Shown here piece after piece: positions 1-11,973 of a stretch of 64,000 bases of DNA (its first letter is position 1; every line of letters begins with the position of its first letter). The notes below the pieces were generated by a model, which searched no databases, was not told where the DNA came from, and was given only the letters and a program-made list of their open reading frames with translations. Source of the DNA: Flabesymbios commensalis (taxonomy: Eukaryota > Annelida > Polychaeta > Terebellida > Flabelligeridae); assembly GCA_964017125.1 (NCBI GenBank), contig OZ024904.1:3789384-3853383 (forward strand), in the 5' to 3' direction. The translations under genes and the position numbers were made by a program.

Positions 1-243
1 ATGTTCAAGTGAAGATGCCAGTGTTACAGAGTACTGTCTGGTACCGCGGATCAAATAATGATGCCGGCTAGGTTGTCAAATTTAAGATGGAAATAAAGTC
101 ACAACGCTGTATTTGATATGTACATTTTGGTACATGTATTGTGAATTGTGACATAAGAAAATTGAAAAACATTACATGATAGAGCGAAATTTATAATAGT
201 GGATGTTTCATAAAGAAAAAATAATTGGTCTTATATTTCATTA

Positions 244-490
244 ACTCTTTAAGTGCTTCATTACTACTTAACATTTTCCTTTCATTTGAAGTTGGCATTG
301 CTCACGCAATTGCCAACTTCAAATGAAAGGAAAATACCTCCTCACTTAAAAATTAAACCTGCTAAATTTCACAATGGGGGCTTTACTCAAGATTTATACA
401 TACATATTTGTTCAATTTCTGTCAAATTTCAGTTGTGGAAAAACAGTATGAATGCGCTTAAAAGCGTCGCCCGCACTCAAAGGGTTATTA
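244..490. mobile_element. TTAA-type palindromic MITE
   Basis: Left end TTAACTCTTTAAGTGC and right end GCACTCAAAGGGTTATTA are inverted. The core at about 281-333 is a near-perfect hairpin (arms 'cctttcatttgaagttggca', short loop). It ends about 45 bp before the first visible LRR exon. Confidence 0.55.
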
Positions 491-536
491 AAGGAAGTTT
501 TTGTTATTCAGGGATTGTGTGTATTTTATTTTGCAG

Positions 537-3500
537 TTAAATTCTGGGTTAAAAGCACTGAAGCTGCATAATAACAGAATTATGGAAATCCCAGATAATT
601 GCATTGAGAATAATAATCGGTAGGTATTCATCATCAGTACATTTCTGCTGAACAAAGCCAAAAGGCAGTATTTGCTCACTTTATAAGTAAGCAGATTTCT
701 TAGTTTTGCAAAGCAGATCGCTCCAAGCCCAATGCCATACCAGTAGTTTGTCTTTTTGACAGGGGAGGTTTTAACTCCTATGTTGGCAATATGAATCTGC
801 TTATCTGTGATGCCTTTGCATTAAATATTTTACCTTGAATCAAATCGGGTCATTCTATGCCTTGTTCATATTGAAATGCTTAGAGTCTGTATTTTCTATT
901 ACATGGTTCGCACACAGATTCGATAACTTTCAACGAGCTTCAATATTGGCCCAAAATAAAACCCACATTAGATCAATAATTTGTGTTAATTGCTAATTTT
1001 GACGATGATCAGGATCCATAGATTCTCGTAGATTATGACTAAAATCTTTAGACATCTGATTTATTGATGTTATGGATGATGAATGATCGATAAAAAAAAA
1101 TTCAATTGGGTAGATGGCAAGCAAATGCTTAGATGTAGGTGACGTCACAAGCAGGGAGATCTACGTCACCTGGTCATCTGATAATGTGGAGTGTCCCGGA
1201 CATGCGCAATGAAGCATCATATATTATCTTGAACATAATTATGCAGTATCCACATGAAAGGTTTGTTTAAATTGTTTGTTTTTTACCAAAGGCTGGAGAG
1301 GTGTTCAACGCGGAACCAGCTAAATCACGAGATGAAGGACGTATAGTCTGGTGCGGTATGTCAGAAATATGCCTAAAATTAAAAGTTCTTGCCAAAATTG
1401 ATTTTATTGTTTTTTTGATCTTATTAGGGGTCAAATAAGCCAGAAATATTGGGGTTCAATTTTTCCCACCCCTCAACCTCGTTTTATGACACATTCAAAA
1501 TGGCCGCCACCGAAATGACATTTTTGGTCATAACTTGGGCTCCAGTATAGCTAGAGTCACGATTTTTATGTCTATACCCATGGTTTTGGGTATGAGCAAT
1601 CCAATGGTGCCCATAAAAAATGTGGATGTCTCATAGGTATTTTGAAATAAACGATAAAACACATTTTTTTGTACGTTTTCGGTCATTTTTTTCTCGCGAA
1701 TACGAAAAAACTCAAATTCAAACAAATATTTGCTGTAGCATTGTTTAGTCTGTATTATGATAAACAATACATTGTTGATGGTTTCTGAATGATGGGTTCC
1801 GTTAATGGACCCCGAATATTTCACCAAATGGTAGAAACTGAACAATTCCAATAACTATGTTTGATGCATTTCCTTCATTCGAACAGACGCATAGGATAGT
1901 TATTGACGGGAATGCGTCTTTTACAAAAACATTTGATAATTTTGTGGGATGGGTTGAGGTTCTATTCGAAATAAAAAAAATCTAAAATTGTGCGTTGCAG
2001 CTATGTTTCATATTTGCTAAACAATTGATCAGAATTAATCATGGTGGGCAATTGTAGACCATCCCATCCACAAAACTATTGGATTTTGTTCTTTAAATCC
2101 ATAAAAGATGCACAAGAACAAATACAAGGTGGGTGGGGGCTTTTAATTCATCACAGCCTATGAGAGATATCAGTGTATAGATTCTAGCCATAATTGGAGG
2201 GGGACATACAATAACCATTGGGATTAGCTGGCATTTGAGAGGATCACAGCAAACATTTAATGTTCATATTCTTATACAAATAAAAAGAAACAAGCAGCTC
2301 ACAACCACAAAGTTGGTATCAGAAAATCAGTTCTAATCTAAAAACATATTGAGTTTGAAAGAAAATACAAGAAAAGAGAAACGTGGTAATTGGTTTCAAC
2401 AGTATCAACGTGCAAGTTTGAATTTTGCGGAAATGACACACACTTCTAAAGCTTTTTAAATCAATAATATATATGTTGATATAATATGAATGTGTTTGCA
2501 TAATGTATGCTCAGTAGATAGATATGTTATCCAGTAAAAAAGTGATAATGCAATTAGATCATCTGCGAGACGTCATTCCAGAAAGGTAGAAATCAAGATT
2601 GCTGAAAAACTGATGATCACTTTTACTAAGTACTATTTAATGTACATTGTCATCCCAACCAAGTTGTTCAAGACATTGAGTTCAATTTTCTGCCGATTGA
2701 TGCAAGTGACATGGATCAAACCATGACAGTAACTCATGCCAGTAAGTCAGAAGTTTGTAAGGTGTCCCAAGAATAGATCCAGGACAGCTTTATTGGCCAC
2801 TGATCATGGGATGCTTTATCATGACAAAATAACGATACAATAACCAGCTCGGATCATTTGGTGGCACTGGGTACTATGCTTAAGGATGTCTATCAGTTAC
2901 TTCCACTCCGAATCAGCCATGAACCAGTCCAGGCATCAGTATTATATTCAGATTTCACTGAGTTGGTCATATAATATTTTGAGCTTGAAGTAGCTTCTCC
3001 AGGACAGGTGAATTTTTTTTTCTTTCTGCACAGGTTACACCACCAGGAGCGGGATTCCATAAGAGGTGTGAATTGAAACTACATTGGATATTCTGGTCAA
3101 ATACTGACAAATTCTGAATCTCATACTGATGCCTTAACTGGGTAATAGGTGATTTGAAGCATAAGTAGGTCATATATTTACTGCAACAGAATAGTCATTG
3201 CTCCTTTCCAGCTCAAAAGTAATATTTTTGCAATGCCACAATGTCATACACAACAGAATATGCTTAAGCAATGTCCATTCACCGACGGTGGAGGGCGGGG
3301 GCCCTAGGTTAGTGGTTAGCACCGCTGCCTTTCACGCCAGAGTTTGGGGTTCGATTCCCGGTCTCTGCGGTTTGAAAGAAACAAAAATGTTCCTTCCCCA
3401 TCTACGTGTGAAAGTCAGTATTGTGAGGAGCCTCCGTGACCGAGAGGTAGCGTGCTCGGCCTCAGACCACCAGGGAACGAATTTCGAATCCTGTGTCTGG

Positions 3501-6500
3501 AGGACAGTGTCATCTCAATCATCTCACCATCCTCAGGAGGTTCTCCTGGCCCAGTTTAGCCTATATGTGCATTTCATTTTATTTCACCGTCGGTGGAAGC
3601 TTGGCAGAGATCTATGCTTTTATTCTACTTTAGTGCTAATCAGTTTTCATAATGTTCAGAAAGTATGCCGAAAATACTGGCATATTTATTTTTGAAATAT
3701 GTATTTTGAAAGCTTTGTACATAGGCTTATCGCAGCTGATCTAATATCTTTACCATGTTTTGCTGGATAACATATCTATCTATTGAGCACACATATAAAA
3801 AACATTCAAGTGTACCTCTTGAAATTTGGTTGGTTGGAGATGGCTTGTGTGTCACTGTTCTGTCATGATATTTCTTAACTGACCTGTGGAACTGGCTTCA
3901 CACGTCAACAGATTATATCCACATATTATTTTAAAGAGCGTGTAATCTACGCGTGTAATATCTTCAACATTCTATTTTTTACATTAAGAAGGAGCATATG
4001 GCAGCGCGTAGCCTTGCGCAAAACTAACGTCAACACACTGGTTGTAACCTGAACTCGACAAGGCCGCCATTAATGTGATCACCTAGTCACATCGAGAGGG
4101 GACGAACAAGTAAAGGATCTTCCGGCAAGATCAGCGGATTTTAAACTCGGTGCACATGCCGTGGGGCGAGATGTAGTTGTTTTGAAATGCTCAGCCTTGC
4201 ACACCCCTGTAGCTGTAACAATGGGGTATATGCCAATCAAACAAGATATATCGGCTCTATTGTGGCATGTGTTATTTTGAACGACATTCGGCCATTTTGA
4301 AATTTAAAAATTGTCAATATGGTAATATATAAATCAAAATCACTAAACATGAACCTAAACCTTGTTGGCTAATAGATGAACCAAGCCATTAAATGCTTGC
4401 TTTAAAACAATTAAATGTCAGCTGTGGTAATGACTCTGCCCCTCTCCATTTTAGTCCATGATAACAGAGTAGGCATATGCGATACAGAGTCTGTAATTAT
4501 TGCCATTCATAAACAGATAAAGTCGTAAGCCAAAAATCAGGGGCGCCGCCGGGCGTCCTAATGTTACATTACTGATTAATATATTAATTGGTAATTATCG
4601 ATGTACATCTCATTTCAATAATGCCTTAACGTGGGGATTTAACTGTTAGTATTTTATAGGCTAATTTATCATTTGAATAGGGTGACCCTTACATTTTTCA
4701 AGAAAATGTTGATCTCGGAGTACACTGGTCACAAGCATACTAAAACACAGTTTTTGCTATACTGCCATATTCTGGCGCTAATCCATGTGGTTGCGTCGAC
4801 TCGGACTATCTCCAATTATACGGGGATATCTCTCATGGGCTGTGATGAATTAAAAGCCCCCCTTTTATTTTGTATTGTGCATCATTTGAGGATTAAAAAA
4901 AAAATCTGAAAATCCAATAATTTTGCGGATGGGATGGACCACAATCACCCTCCCTGATTGATTCTTATCATTTGTTTGACAACACAATTTGCTCACAATT
5001 TTGTATAATTTTTTCTTTGCATTTTTTTATTTTAAATGGGACCTCCACCCCTCCTATCCACTTCTCGAAAAGTGTCTATTTTTTGCAAAGGACATTAGTT
5101 TTATTAATTTTCCTCTGACTGTTGTAAAATGTTCATTAGCAAATCAAGGAAATGCATCAAACATCTTTATTGAATTTGCTCAGTTTCTACGATATCACTT
5201 TTACGCCTTCTTTGTGGAATATCTAGGATCCATCCACCATTCAGAAACCACGAACACTGTGCTGTTTAAAATAATACAGACTAAATAACGCAACAAAAAT
5301 AATTGTTTGAAAATGTGAGTTTTTTCATATTCGCGACCAAAAAAATGACCGAAAATGCATGAAAAATGTGTTTTATCGTTAATTTCGAAATATCTACAAG
5401 ACATACACATTTTAGATGGGCACCACTGGATTCCTCATACCCAAAACCATGGATATAGACATCAAAATCTTGACCTTAGCTATGTTAGAGCCAAAGTTTT
5501 GGTCAAATATGTGATTTCGATGGCAGCCATTTTGAATGTGTGATAAAACGAGGTTGAGCGGCGGAAAAAATTGAAGCCCGATATTTTTCGCTTATTTGAC
5601 CCCTAAGGAAGCCATAGAAACAATAAAATCAATTTTGGCAACAGAAATGGCCAAAATGACATACCGCATCAGACTAGTAGTGGAAACAAGTGTTAATTAT
5701 TTATTCAACCACATTTAGAAATCATTGACTTAATTTTTTGTCCCCCTGGTTCTAATAAACCTTTGAAGTTTCTTTTTCTTTCAGGTTGGAAATTGTCGAA
5801 ATGAGTCAGAATCAAATTAAAAAGACAAAGTAAGTGAATTTTTGACATTAATTTAACTAAGGTTCTCATCGTATTCTCATTTCAACAAAACTAATTTTAA
5901 ATTGTAAAAACACTAAGGTAGGCCTACCATACCTGCTAAATGTCTACAAATATTTAATTTTAACTCTAATTTGCGTTGGAATAACTATTCCCAATTCAGA
6001 GATTTCAAAATATATTTTGTTTATTTATAATTATAAAAATTATATTTCTATATCAATGTATAGATGTGTTCATTATTGTTCATTTATTACAGAAAATTCA
6101 AGGCTCTTTCAAATCTTCCATGTTTGAAACGACTTAATATGCATGGAAACCCTGTATGTCAAAGCAACTTATATGCCAAAAAGGTGAGATCAGAGAAATT
6201 AATTGTCAACTTGGTGGTAAAAAGGTTAACAAAAACAGTAGTGGGACTGGCGAGTGCTGTTAACTTCTATAAGATATGCAAATGGTGTTGATTTGAGTGC
6301 GATATGGGAAAATACAGCACTCGTTTTAGAGTTCAGGCGAACACCTAATTCCTTGTTCATTGAAAAATGAACGTTTGTATTGACTTACACGATTATTTAC
6401 ATAACGTCATCAATTGCAGTTTAAACTACAGCTAGAGTGTGATATGGGTTGAAACTGATATACATGTGAGAAGAATTTTGTTGTGATTGGTGGCTTCCAA

Positions 6501-9500
6501 GAACATTTGAGATGTTCACCAATAACCCTTGCACCCCTTGTGCCCTCTAAATATGTTTTCAATGGATTTACACTATTCTCAGATTATTGGGATATGAGTG
6601 TTGAACACAACATAATTCTGGAAAAATGACACCCCTGCATGTTTGTGTGTTGTAGATTATGTCATGGTTTCCAGACCTGGCCATGTTGGATGGTAAACCC
6701 AAAGAGAAAGCTCTAAAAGAGGCAGCAGAAGAAAAAACAGTGAAAGAATCGGAGGAAGAAACACAGGTAAATACAAAACAGCAAACACGAGTCGTTGACC
6801 CAATGTTGATTTTTTAATTTAAATTTTTCTCTTTGTAAACTATGACAAACTGTCATTAACAGCTGTGATTTAATCATCTCACATATGATAAGCAGAACTA
6901 ACCCTTCTAAGTTACCTTATTGTAATTTTCACCTACCTCACGATAAGGCCACTATGTTTTTTTCTCTGTTTTAGATGAGCGAGCGCAATAGATTTAGGCT
7001 GCGCATTACCAAAAAAACCATGTGTTTTTCTGCCCAGCGCACGCATTAGATTGTTGCCGATTTCCAAAAAAACCCAGTTAATTTTGGGAGATAAAAAAAC
7101 ATTTCGAAAAAAACAAGTTATTTCAGGAGATAAAAAATATTTTTCCGGCTTTGTTTTTTTTACTTGTTTTTCTCGTCGCCCTCATTACCTTTTTTTTAAA
7201 AGGTCAAAAGTTTTTTTATTTCGTCGCCCTCATTACCTTTTCCAGAAATTTGTCAAATATTTTTTTTATTTCGTTGCCCTCATTAACTTTTCCAAAAATA
7301 GGCTCAATGTTTTTTTTGTTAAATGTTTTTTTTACCGCCCTCCCTCATTAGATTTTTTCTGATCTAAAACAGAGAAATAAAAACCAATGGCCTACGTTGT
7401 CTCGCTAGCACGACAAGTGTATGGAAATTACTCACATTTGTACAATCAAAATATATATGACAATCTAACCATTTTAATTCTCATTTATTATTCAAATTTG
7501 CTTGTTTGAAAATTAACCCTTTCAAGCCTGACTTTACATTGTCATCTTCATCCACTACAAGCCGCAAATTGCTGTCACAATTCTCGACTTGTAGTGGATG
7601 AAGATGATTTGATGTGGTTTAAAAATTAAAGAAAATTTCCATGTATTGGTAAGCCAGTTTCATGGAAATTTTCGTTTTAAAACCCTTGGTTGTAGGAAAA
7701 TTAAGTTTTCAGGGATGTAAAATGATGCTTTAATGCATCGTGGGGGCTTAAAGGGTTAATTGAAGCTTAAAATGGCTATAGAAGCGTTTAGCGCTTTCAG
7801 AATTAACCGTTTAATTGTGGGGAATGTCTGTAGACCTCCGAATCTGATGTCTACGCACCGTCTAAAGTCGGTCCCCATGCTGGAAGTATGAAAAAATTAT
7901 GTCATTTCATGTAAAAAATATTATTTTATAAATATTATGTAATAGTGAATCTTTAAAGATGAACATGTTGGAAACAAAAGAACGTTTTTTTAATATTTTA
8001 GAAACCTGATAGTTCTTCCGATGATCACAGGAAAACAGTCAAGAGAAAAAACACCGATCAATCAGGTAAGGAAATGTGGGAGTTTTAATTGTTTGAGCAG
8101 TTCATGAGTAATCCTTTCCAGCTTGATAGTGACTAAATCAGCAAAAAAAATAGAAGAACATTTCTAATGTGTTCTTTTATATATCAAAGAACTGGTTGTC
8201 TTATAAAAATCACATCCCAGGGCCTCATCATCCCTGCATCTTCAAATTAATTTAAAAAAAGCTCCATTATTCCTCGACAGTTTTCATCCATATGAACCTT
8301 GCTGATGCAATAGCCAGCTTCAATAAACGATTTAAATGAAATGAATCGGGCTTTATGCCACCTTTGTGCACATATAGGCTAAACTGGGCCAGGAGAGCCT
8401 CCTGAGGATGGTGAGATGACACTGTCCTCCAGACACAGGATTCGAAATTCGAGCCCTGGTAGTCTGAGGCCAAGCACGCTACCTCTCGGTCACGGAGGCT
8501 CCCCACAATACTGACTTTCACACGTGGATGGGAACCGAACCCCGAACTCTGGCGTAAAAGGCAGCGGTGCTAACCACTACCCTAGGGCCCCCGCCCAATA
8601 AGCTAATGGTTTGGTGTGCACCGGGATAATCCCTCAGTTGTCTCTTGAAAGCTTCTATTGACCTGGATACAATAGCAGCTGGTGCAAGAGGATTGCAATC
8701 TGTTATTGTTTTGTACAAAACATTTTTGTTCCACTGTGGAGTTTTCTCTAGCATTTGAATGATGAACGTCATAATTTATTGTTGTTTAACGCACTAAGTT
8801 ATAGAAACTAAAATTTCCCCCGAGTGTGTGTAAAAATTTGTTTTATTTGAGATCAAACATTTGCAAATATTGATGTTTAACCCTTTCAAGCAATTCTCGA
8901 CTTGCAGTGGATGAAGATGACTTGAAGTGGGTGGTGAATGAAAACAAAATGCTATTAATAAAGCAGTTCCATGAACATTTTCGATTTCAGGAAATTAAGT
9001 CATTCTTCAGAGATGCAAAATGATGCTTCAATGCATCGTGAGGACTTAAAGGGTTAAACACTATTTAATTGCCAGTAATACCGATTTGATTGGCTAATAA
9101 AACTGATGACAAACGACTATAGATGTAGCCGTACTTAGTTCTTACAGGGTTTATGTGAGATCTGTGCGAGCATATTTGATAAAATGTCGGGGTTAACCCT
9201 TAAAGCGCTGAATTAATTTGTAAAAATACATGGCAACCGAAGGTTTTTTTTCAATTTGAAATCACCATAAATGTCTTAGTTAGCTCTTTCCGATTCATTT
9301 GAATACCTGTTATGGGTCTACGACCATTACAAATATTTTTATTCTTACAGTGCGGGGATTGATTTTAGTCGTCAGAATCTGACGTCTACAGACGTCAGAT
9401 TATGACGACTAAAGTCATAATCTGACGTCTGTAGACGTCAGATTCTGACGACTAAAGTCGATCCCCGCGATCTAAGGGTTAACCCTATCAGTGTGGGGAC

Positions 9501-10078
9501 CGACTTTACATGTCTGAATATGACGTCTGTTGAAAAAAATAAGTAGAATGGGCGTAGACTCATACATCAGTATTCAAATGAAGCGGAAAGAGCTAACCAA
9601 GACATTTATGATTATTTCAATTTGAAAATAACCCTTCGTTCTCTTGGTTTATAATATTTCAACTTTGTAAGGGTCAATCTGAAGTTGTGAATCGAAATCT
9701 TCTTTTACAGACAGTGAAGGGAGCAGTTGTGGTAATGCACAGAAAAGAAAGAAAAAGAAGATAACAACTACAGAATTATCAGCAGACTCTGAAAATAATA
9801 CTGAATCACAAAAAAAGAACAAGAAAAAAAAGTTAAAAAAAAAAGTATCACCCGATACAGATTCTGCATATTACACACAGTCCACGATGGAGGAAAACAC
9901 AGACTCTGAAAATCCAACACGGAAAAAGAAAACAAAAGCCGATAAAAAATCCAAAGAGGCGCGATCCGGAGTTGTTAAGATCAAGGAGATTAAGAGAAAG
10001 GGGGGAGTTAGTAATACGGAGGATATCTTCAGTGCATTTAGTACAGACATTGGAAGTGGCTCCGTGTCCAGCTGGTGA
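537..10078 (+). CDS. Leucine-rich-repeat protein with Lys/Ser-rich C-terminus (3' six exons)
   Basis: Spliced gene whose 5' exons lie before the window. Exons: 537-619, 5785-5829, 6093-6183, 6656-6766, 8002-8065, 9711-10078 (stop TGA 10076-10078). Every intron is GT-AG and all phases match, giving 762 nt (253 residues plus stop). The first exons carry LxxLxLxxNxI repeats (LKALKLHNNRIMEIPD, LEIVEMSQNQIKK, LKRLNMHGNPV) followed by a cap-like segment around FPDLAMLDGKP, as in short protein-interaction LRR proteins. From the fourth exon on the protein is acidic/basic and low complexity: an E/K-rich stretch, then Ser/Asp clusters alternating with poly-Lys, nuclear-localisation-like. The extreme C-terminus (IFSAFSTDIGSGSVSSW) is less biased and may be a docking peptide. 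I do not recognise the orthologue; ciliary or nuclear LRR proteins are possible. The introns hold MITEs, a SINE and an inverted pair of 0.9-kb repeats. An AATAAA at 10091-10096 lies 13 bases after the stop. Confidence 0.8.
1300..2215 (-). repeat. 0.9-kb interspersed repeat, copy 1
   Basis: The reverse complement of this stretch matches 4790-5690 over its length (shared blocks include ggtttctgaatg, cccatggttttgggtat, ctcaacctcgtttta and gatgaattaaaagcc). A 107-codon open frame on the - strand (1528-1851) has a partly similar counterpart in copy 2, but both are disrupted and unlike any protein I know, so I treat the unit as a non-autonomous repeat. Confidence 0.6.
3292..3582 (+). mobile_element. 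Dimeric tRNA-derived SINE, copy 1
   Basis: Two tRNA-like modules in tandem. The first has A box TTAGTGGTTAGCACC and B box GGTTCGATTCC. The second has CCGAGAGGTAGCGTGCTCG and TTTCGAATCC. It ends in a TTTCATTTTATT tail. Flanked by imperfect 14-bp target duplications (TCACCGACGGTGGA / TCACCGTCGGTGGA). The family recurs at 8336-8597 and 53462-53774. Confidence 0.75.
4790..5690 (+). repeat. 0.9-kb interspersed repeat, copy 2 (inverted to copy 1)
   Basis: Inverted partner of 1300-2215, separated by about 2.6 kb within the same LRR-gene intron. Similarity is clear but far from identical. It ends about 90 bp before the exon at 5785. Confidence 0.6.
6947..7390. mobile_element. Foldback element with internal tandem repeats
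   Basis: The ends are inverted (AAGGCCACTATG...TCTCTGTTTTAGAT against a right end reading TAGGCCATTGG...TCTCTGTTTTAGAT on the other strand). Inside are about four 50-60-bp repeats centred on CCCTCATTA and T-rich tracts. The left end recurs at 47459, where it is interrupted by another transposon. Confidence 0.5.
7517..7755 (-). mobile_element. TTAA MITE family A (palindromic core)
   Basis: Flanked by TTAA (7513-7516, 7756-7759) with ends CCCTTTCAAGCC and GGGCTTAAAGGG. The core hairpin contains CATCTTCATCCACTACAAGC and its inverse. Other copies lie at 8881-9053, 37205-37407, 39201-39444, 40485-40724, 42058-42301, 43068-43312, 44486-44730, about 45457-45596, 46541-46784, 49324-49548 and 52076-52314. 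TTAA targets and CCC termini suggest piggyBac mobilisation. Confidence 0.75.
8336..8597 (-). mobile_element. Dimeric tRNA-derived SINE, copy 2
   Basis: Reverse-strand copy in the LRR-gene intron after exon 8002-8065. It carries both tRNA-like modules but has lost the linker between the first B box and the second module that copy 3 retains. A longer open frame here is only the SINE read through. Confidence 0.7.
8881..9053 (-). mobile_element. TTAA MITE family A, internally deleted, inside a family C copy
   Basis: TTAA at 8877-8880 and 9054-9057. The left flank (gatcaaacatttgcaaatat) and right flank (gatttgattggctaataaaa) are two halves of a family C element, so A inserted into C. The core of A is shortened. 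Confidence 0.65.
9195..9671. mobile_element. Two family B TTAA MITEs joined head-to-head
   Basis: Both copies carry the B signature (AATGTCTTAGTTAGCTC, ATTTGAATACCT, CCCCGC). They share one TTAA at about 9478. Around 9360-9470 lie nested palindromes of GTCAGAATCTGACGTCTA type, able to fold into one long hairpin. Lies in the intron just before the last LRR-gene exon. Confidence 0.65.
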
Positions 10079-10090
10079 CGACAATATACT

Positions 10091-10096
10091 AATAAA
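10091..10096 (+). terminator. Polyadenylation signal AATAAA of the LRR gene
   Basis: AATAAA 13 bases after the TGA stop of the LRR gene. A very short 3' UTR would follow; other downstream signals cannot be excluded. Confidence 0.4.
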
Positions 10097-10139
10097 TAGT
10101 CAACAGGTTTTAAATTCTTGTTTTCGATGGGTTAAAACA

Positions 10140-10750
10140 ATAGTGTGCTAAGTGACATTTTTGGCCTTTAGAATAATAACCAGCTAAGTCATCTATAATA
10201 TGTATAAAGTTTGAATTTATTCCAAATTCAGGTTAAAACAACAGATCAAGTCGACTTAGCACATTGTTATTCTCCGGAAAAGGAGCACATATCAGCATAA
10301 TATCTGTTCAACACAGGACCAAGTCGACTTGACACATTGTTATTCTCGTGTTATATGCTTATGGGCTCTGTTTCTGGGGGAACAACGGTGCAAGTGCACT
10401 TAGCGCATTCTTATTCTGAGACATGGGGAGACAACACAGGGGAAATGCCAGGACTTAGTTTATTGTTGATCTAGGAACAATCTCTGTATATTCTGTGTTC
10501 CTGGTGTAACAAAGCGCTAAGTCAACTTGGTGTCTTGTTGATCCCAATTTTGCTTCTGTAAATCACTTTTGCAGGTAAAAAATACTCTGATAACTTCACT
10601 TGATCTACTGTCAAATTCCAATCGCTGAGTGTTTCATCATTATAAGTCCAAGTCTACATGCTGATAAGTGGATTTATCAGACTGTAGTTCTAAGCAAAAA
10701 GATAACACAATTTCGCCGTCAAGTCGACTTGACCCACTATTGTTTTAGAC
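10140..10750. repeat. Degenerate repeats centred on palindrome AAGTCGACTT
   Basis: Immediately downstream of the LRR gene. The block AAGTCGACTTAGCACATTG with TTATTCTC recurs in diverged form at about 10248, 10321, 10392, 10452, 10520 and 10720. The palindrome is kept better than the surrounding DNA. Confidence 0.5.
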
Positions 10751-11040
10751 CATCGTTTTGTCAAATCATTTTATCGTTATAATCCTTCCATCAAATTCTC
10801 ATTGACTGAGTTGCTGAAAATTGAACAAGACTTTATAAAATACGCAAGTGAAAATCTCAGAACTTCCTGATTTTGATGGATCGTAGCATCATCGGGGAGA
10901 CCAAGGCTAGTTGAAAAAAATTATGAAAAAAATGATTTAATTTTTTATATGACGGAGTAGACTGATATTTTTGTCCAGAAGTATTCAACTATATATGCTA
11001 TTTTTAGCATACATTATTCTCAAATTGAAAACACAGTAGT

Positions 11041-11126
11041 CAGAAAAACATGTTTAAGTTAGATTTTTCACTGTTAAAAAAAAGGAACATGCTTAAGTTA
11101 GATTTTTCACTGTTAAAAAAAAGGAT
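11041..11126. repeat. Two-copy 43-bp direct repeat
   Basis: Two tandem copies of about 43 bp containing AAGTTAGATTTTTCACTG followed by an A-tract. They differ at only a few bases. Confidence 0.7.
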
Positions 11127-11393
11127 TCAGTTAGGGGACTACAACTACATAGGAGTTGAAACTGTCAGGTTCAATGGCACACATTGAACAAAATAACATT
11201 TTGTGTGACAGCAAAATAATACTTTTAACCCCTCAAAATGAAAAAGTGTTTTTACTTTTTCATAATTAAAAAAAAAAAACCTTCAAACATGAAGTCACGG
11301 GTAATGATAGTCCTTCACTAAGAGACAGCACAGAACGAAAATACATTTACTCTCAAAATTATGGGCACTGCAATGACTAACCCTTGTAGCCCC

Positions 11394-11620
11394 TTAAAGC
11401 GCTAAATAAAATAATTTAAATAATCACCCACTTGAAGTTGTGCATCTCTACCACCATCCACAACTTCAAGTGGGTGAAAATTACTCATATTTGTCCAATT
11501 TGAGACCAAACGTTTGCAAATCTTGATGTTTCCTTCCCATTGAGGTTAATAAAATCGATCAAAAACGACTTATAGTCACACTTAGTTGTGTAATTTGGAC
11601 ATTTAAAATCCCTCATAATA
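11394..11620. mobile_element. TTAA MITE, family B end joined to family C core
   Basis: Starts with the B-type end CCCCTTAAAGCGCTAAAT, then continues with the C-type hairpin CACCCACTTGAAGTTGTG and its inverse plus GAGACCAAACGTTTGCAAAT. It reads as a chimera of two families. Confidence 0.5.
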
Positions 11621-11801
11621 AAATTCATCAAATGAAAAATTGTATAATTCAAGGTACCCACAGAAATTCACTTCAACAATGTTTTGGAATATTATTCTCA
11701 GTCACAACATTTTCCGCAATGACAAAAGGTACTCCCCGTGTTTTGCCTGACAGGACAATTTCAACTGTCCGTGGGTACCCTACTAACTCACCACGATAAC
11801 C

Positions 11802-11973
11802 CTTTTAGTGCCGGGATCCTCTTTAGATCCCCGCGCTAAAATATTTCTAGGGCTTAGACCCATAACATGGGTATTTAAATGAAGTGGAAAGAGCTAAGAC
11901 ATTTATGATGATTTCAAATTGTAAAAAAGGTTTGTTGTCCATGGTTTATATAAAAACATTCCAGCATTATAAG
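11802..11973 (-). mobile_element. TTAA MITE family B
   Basis: Ends CCCTTTTAGTGCCGGGATC and CATTATAAGGGTTAA, with internal GACCCATAACATGGGTATTT and AAGACATTTATGATGATTTC typical of family B. Confidence 0.65.

Noticed and set aside
3198-3695. A 165-codon open frame on the + strand
   Set aside because: It is SINE copy 1 with flanking DNA; no splice sites or protein similarity.
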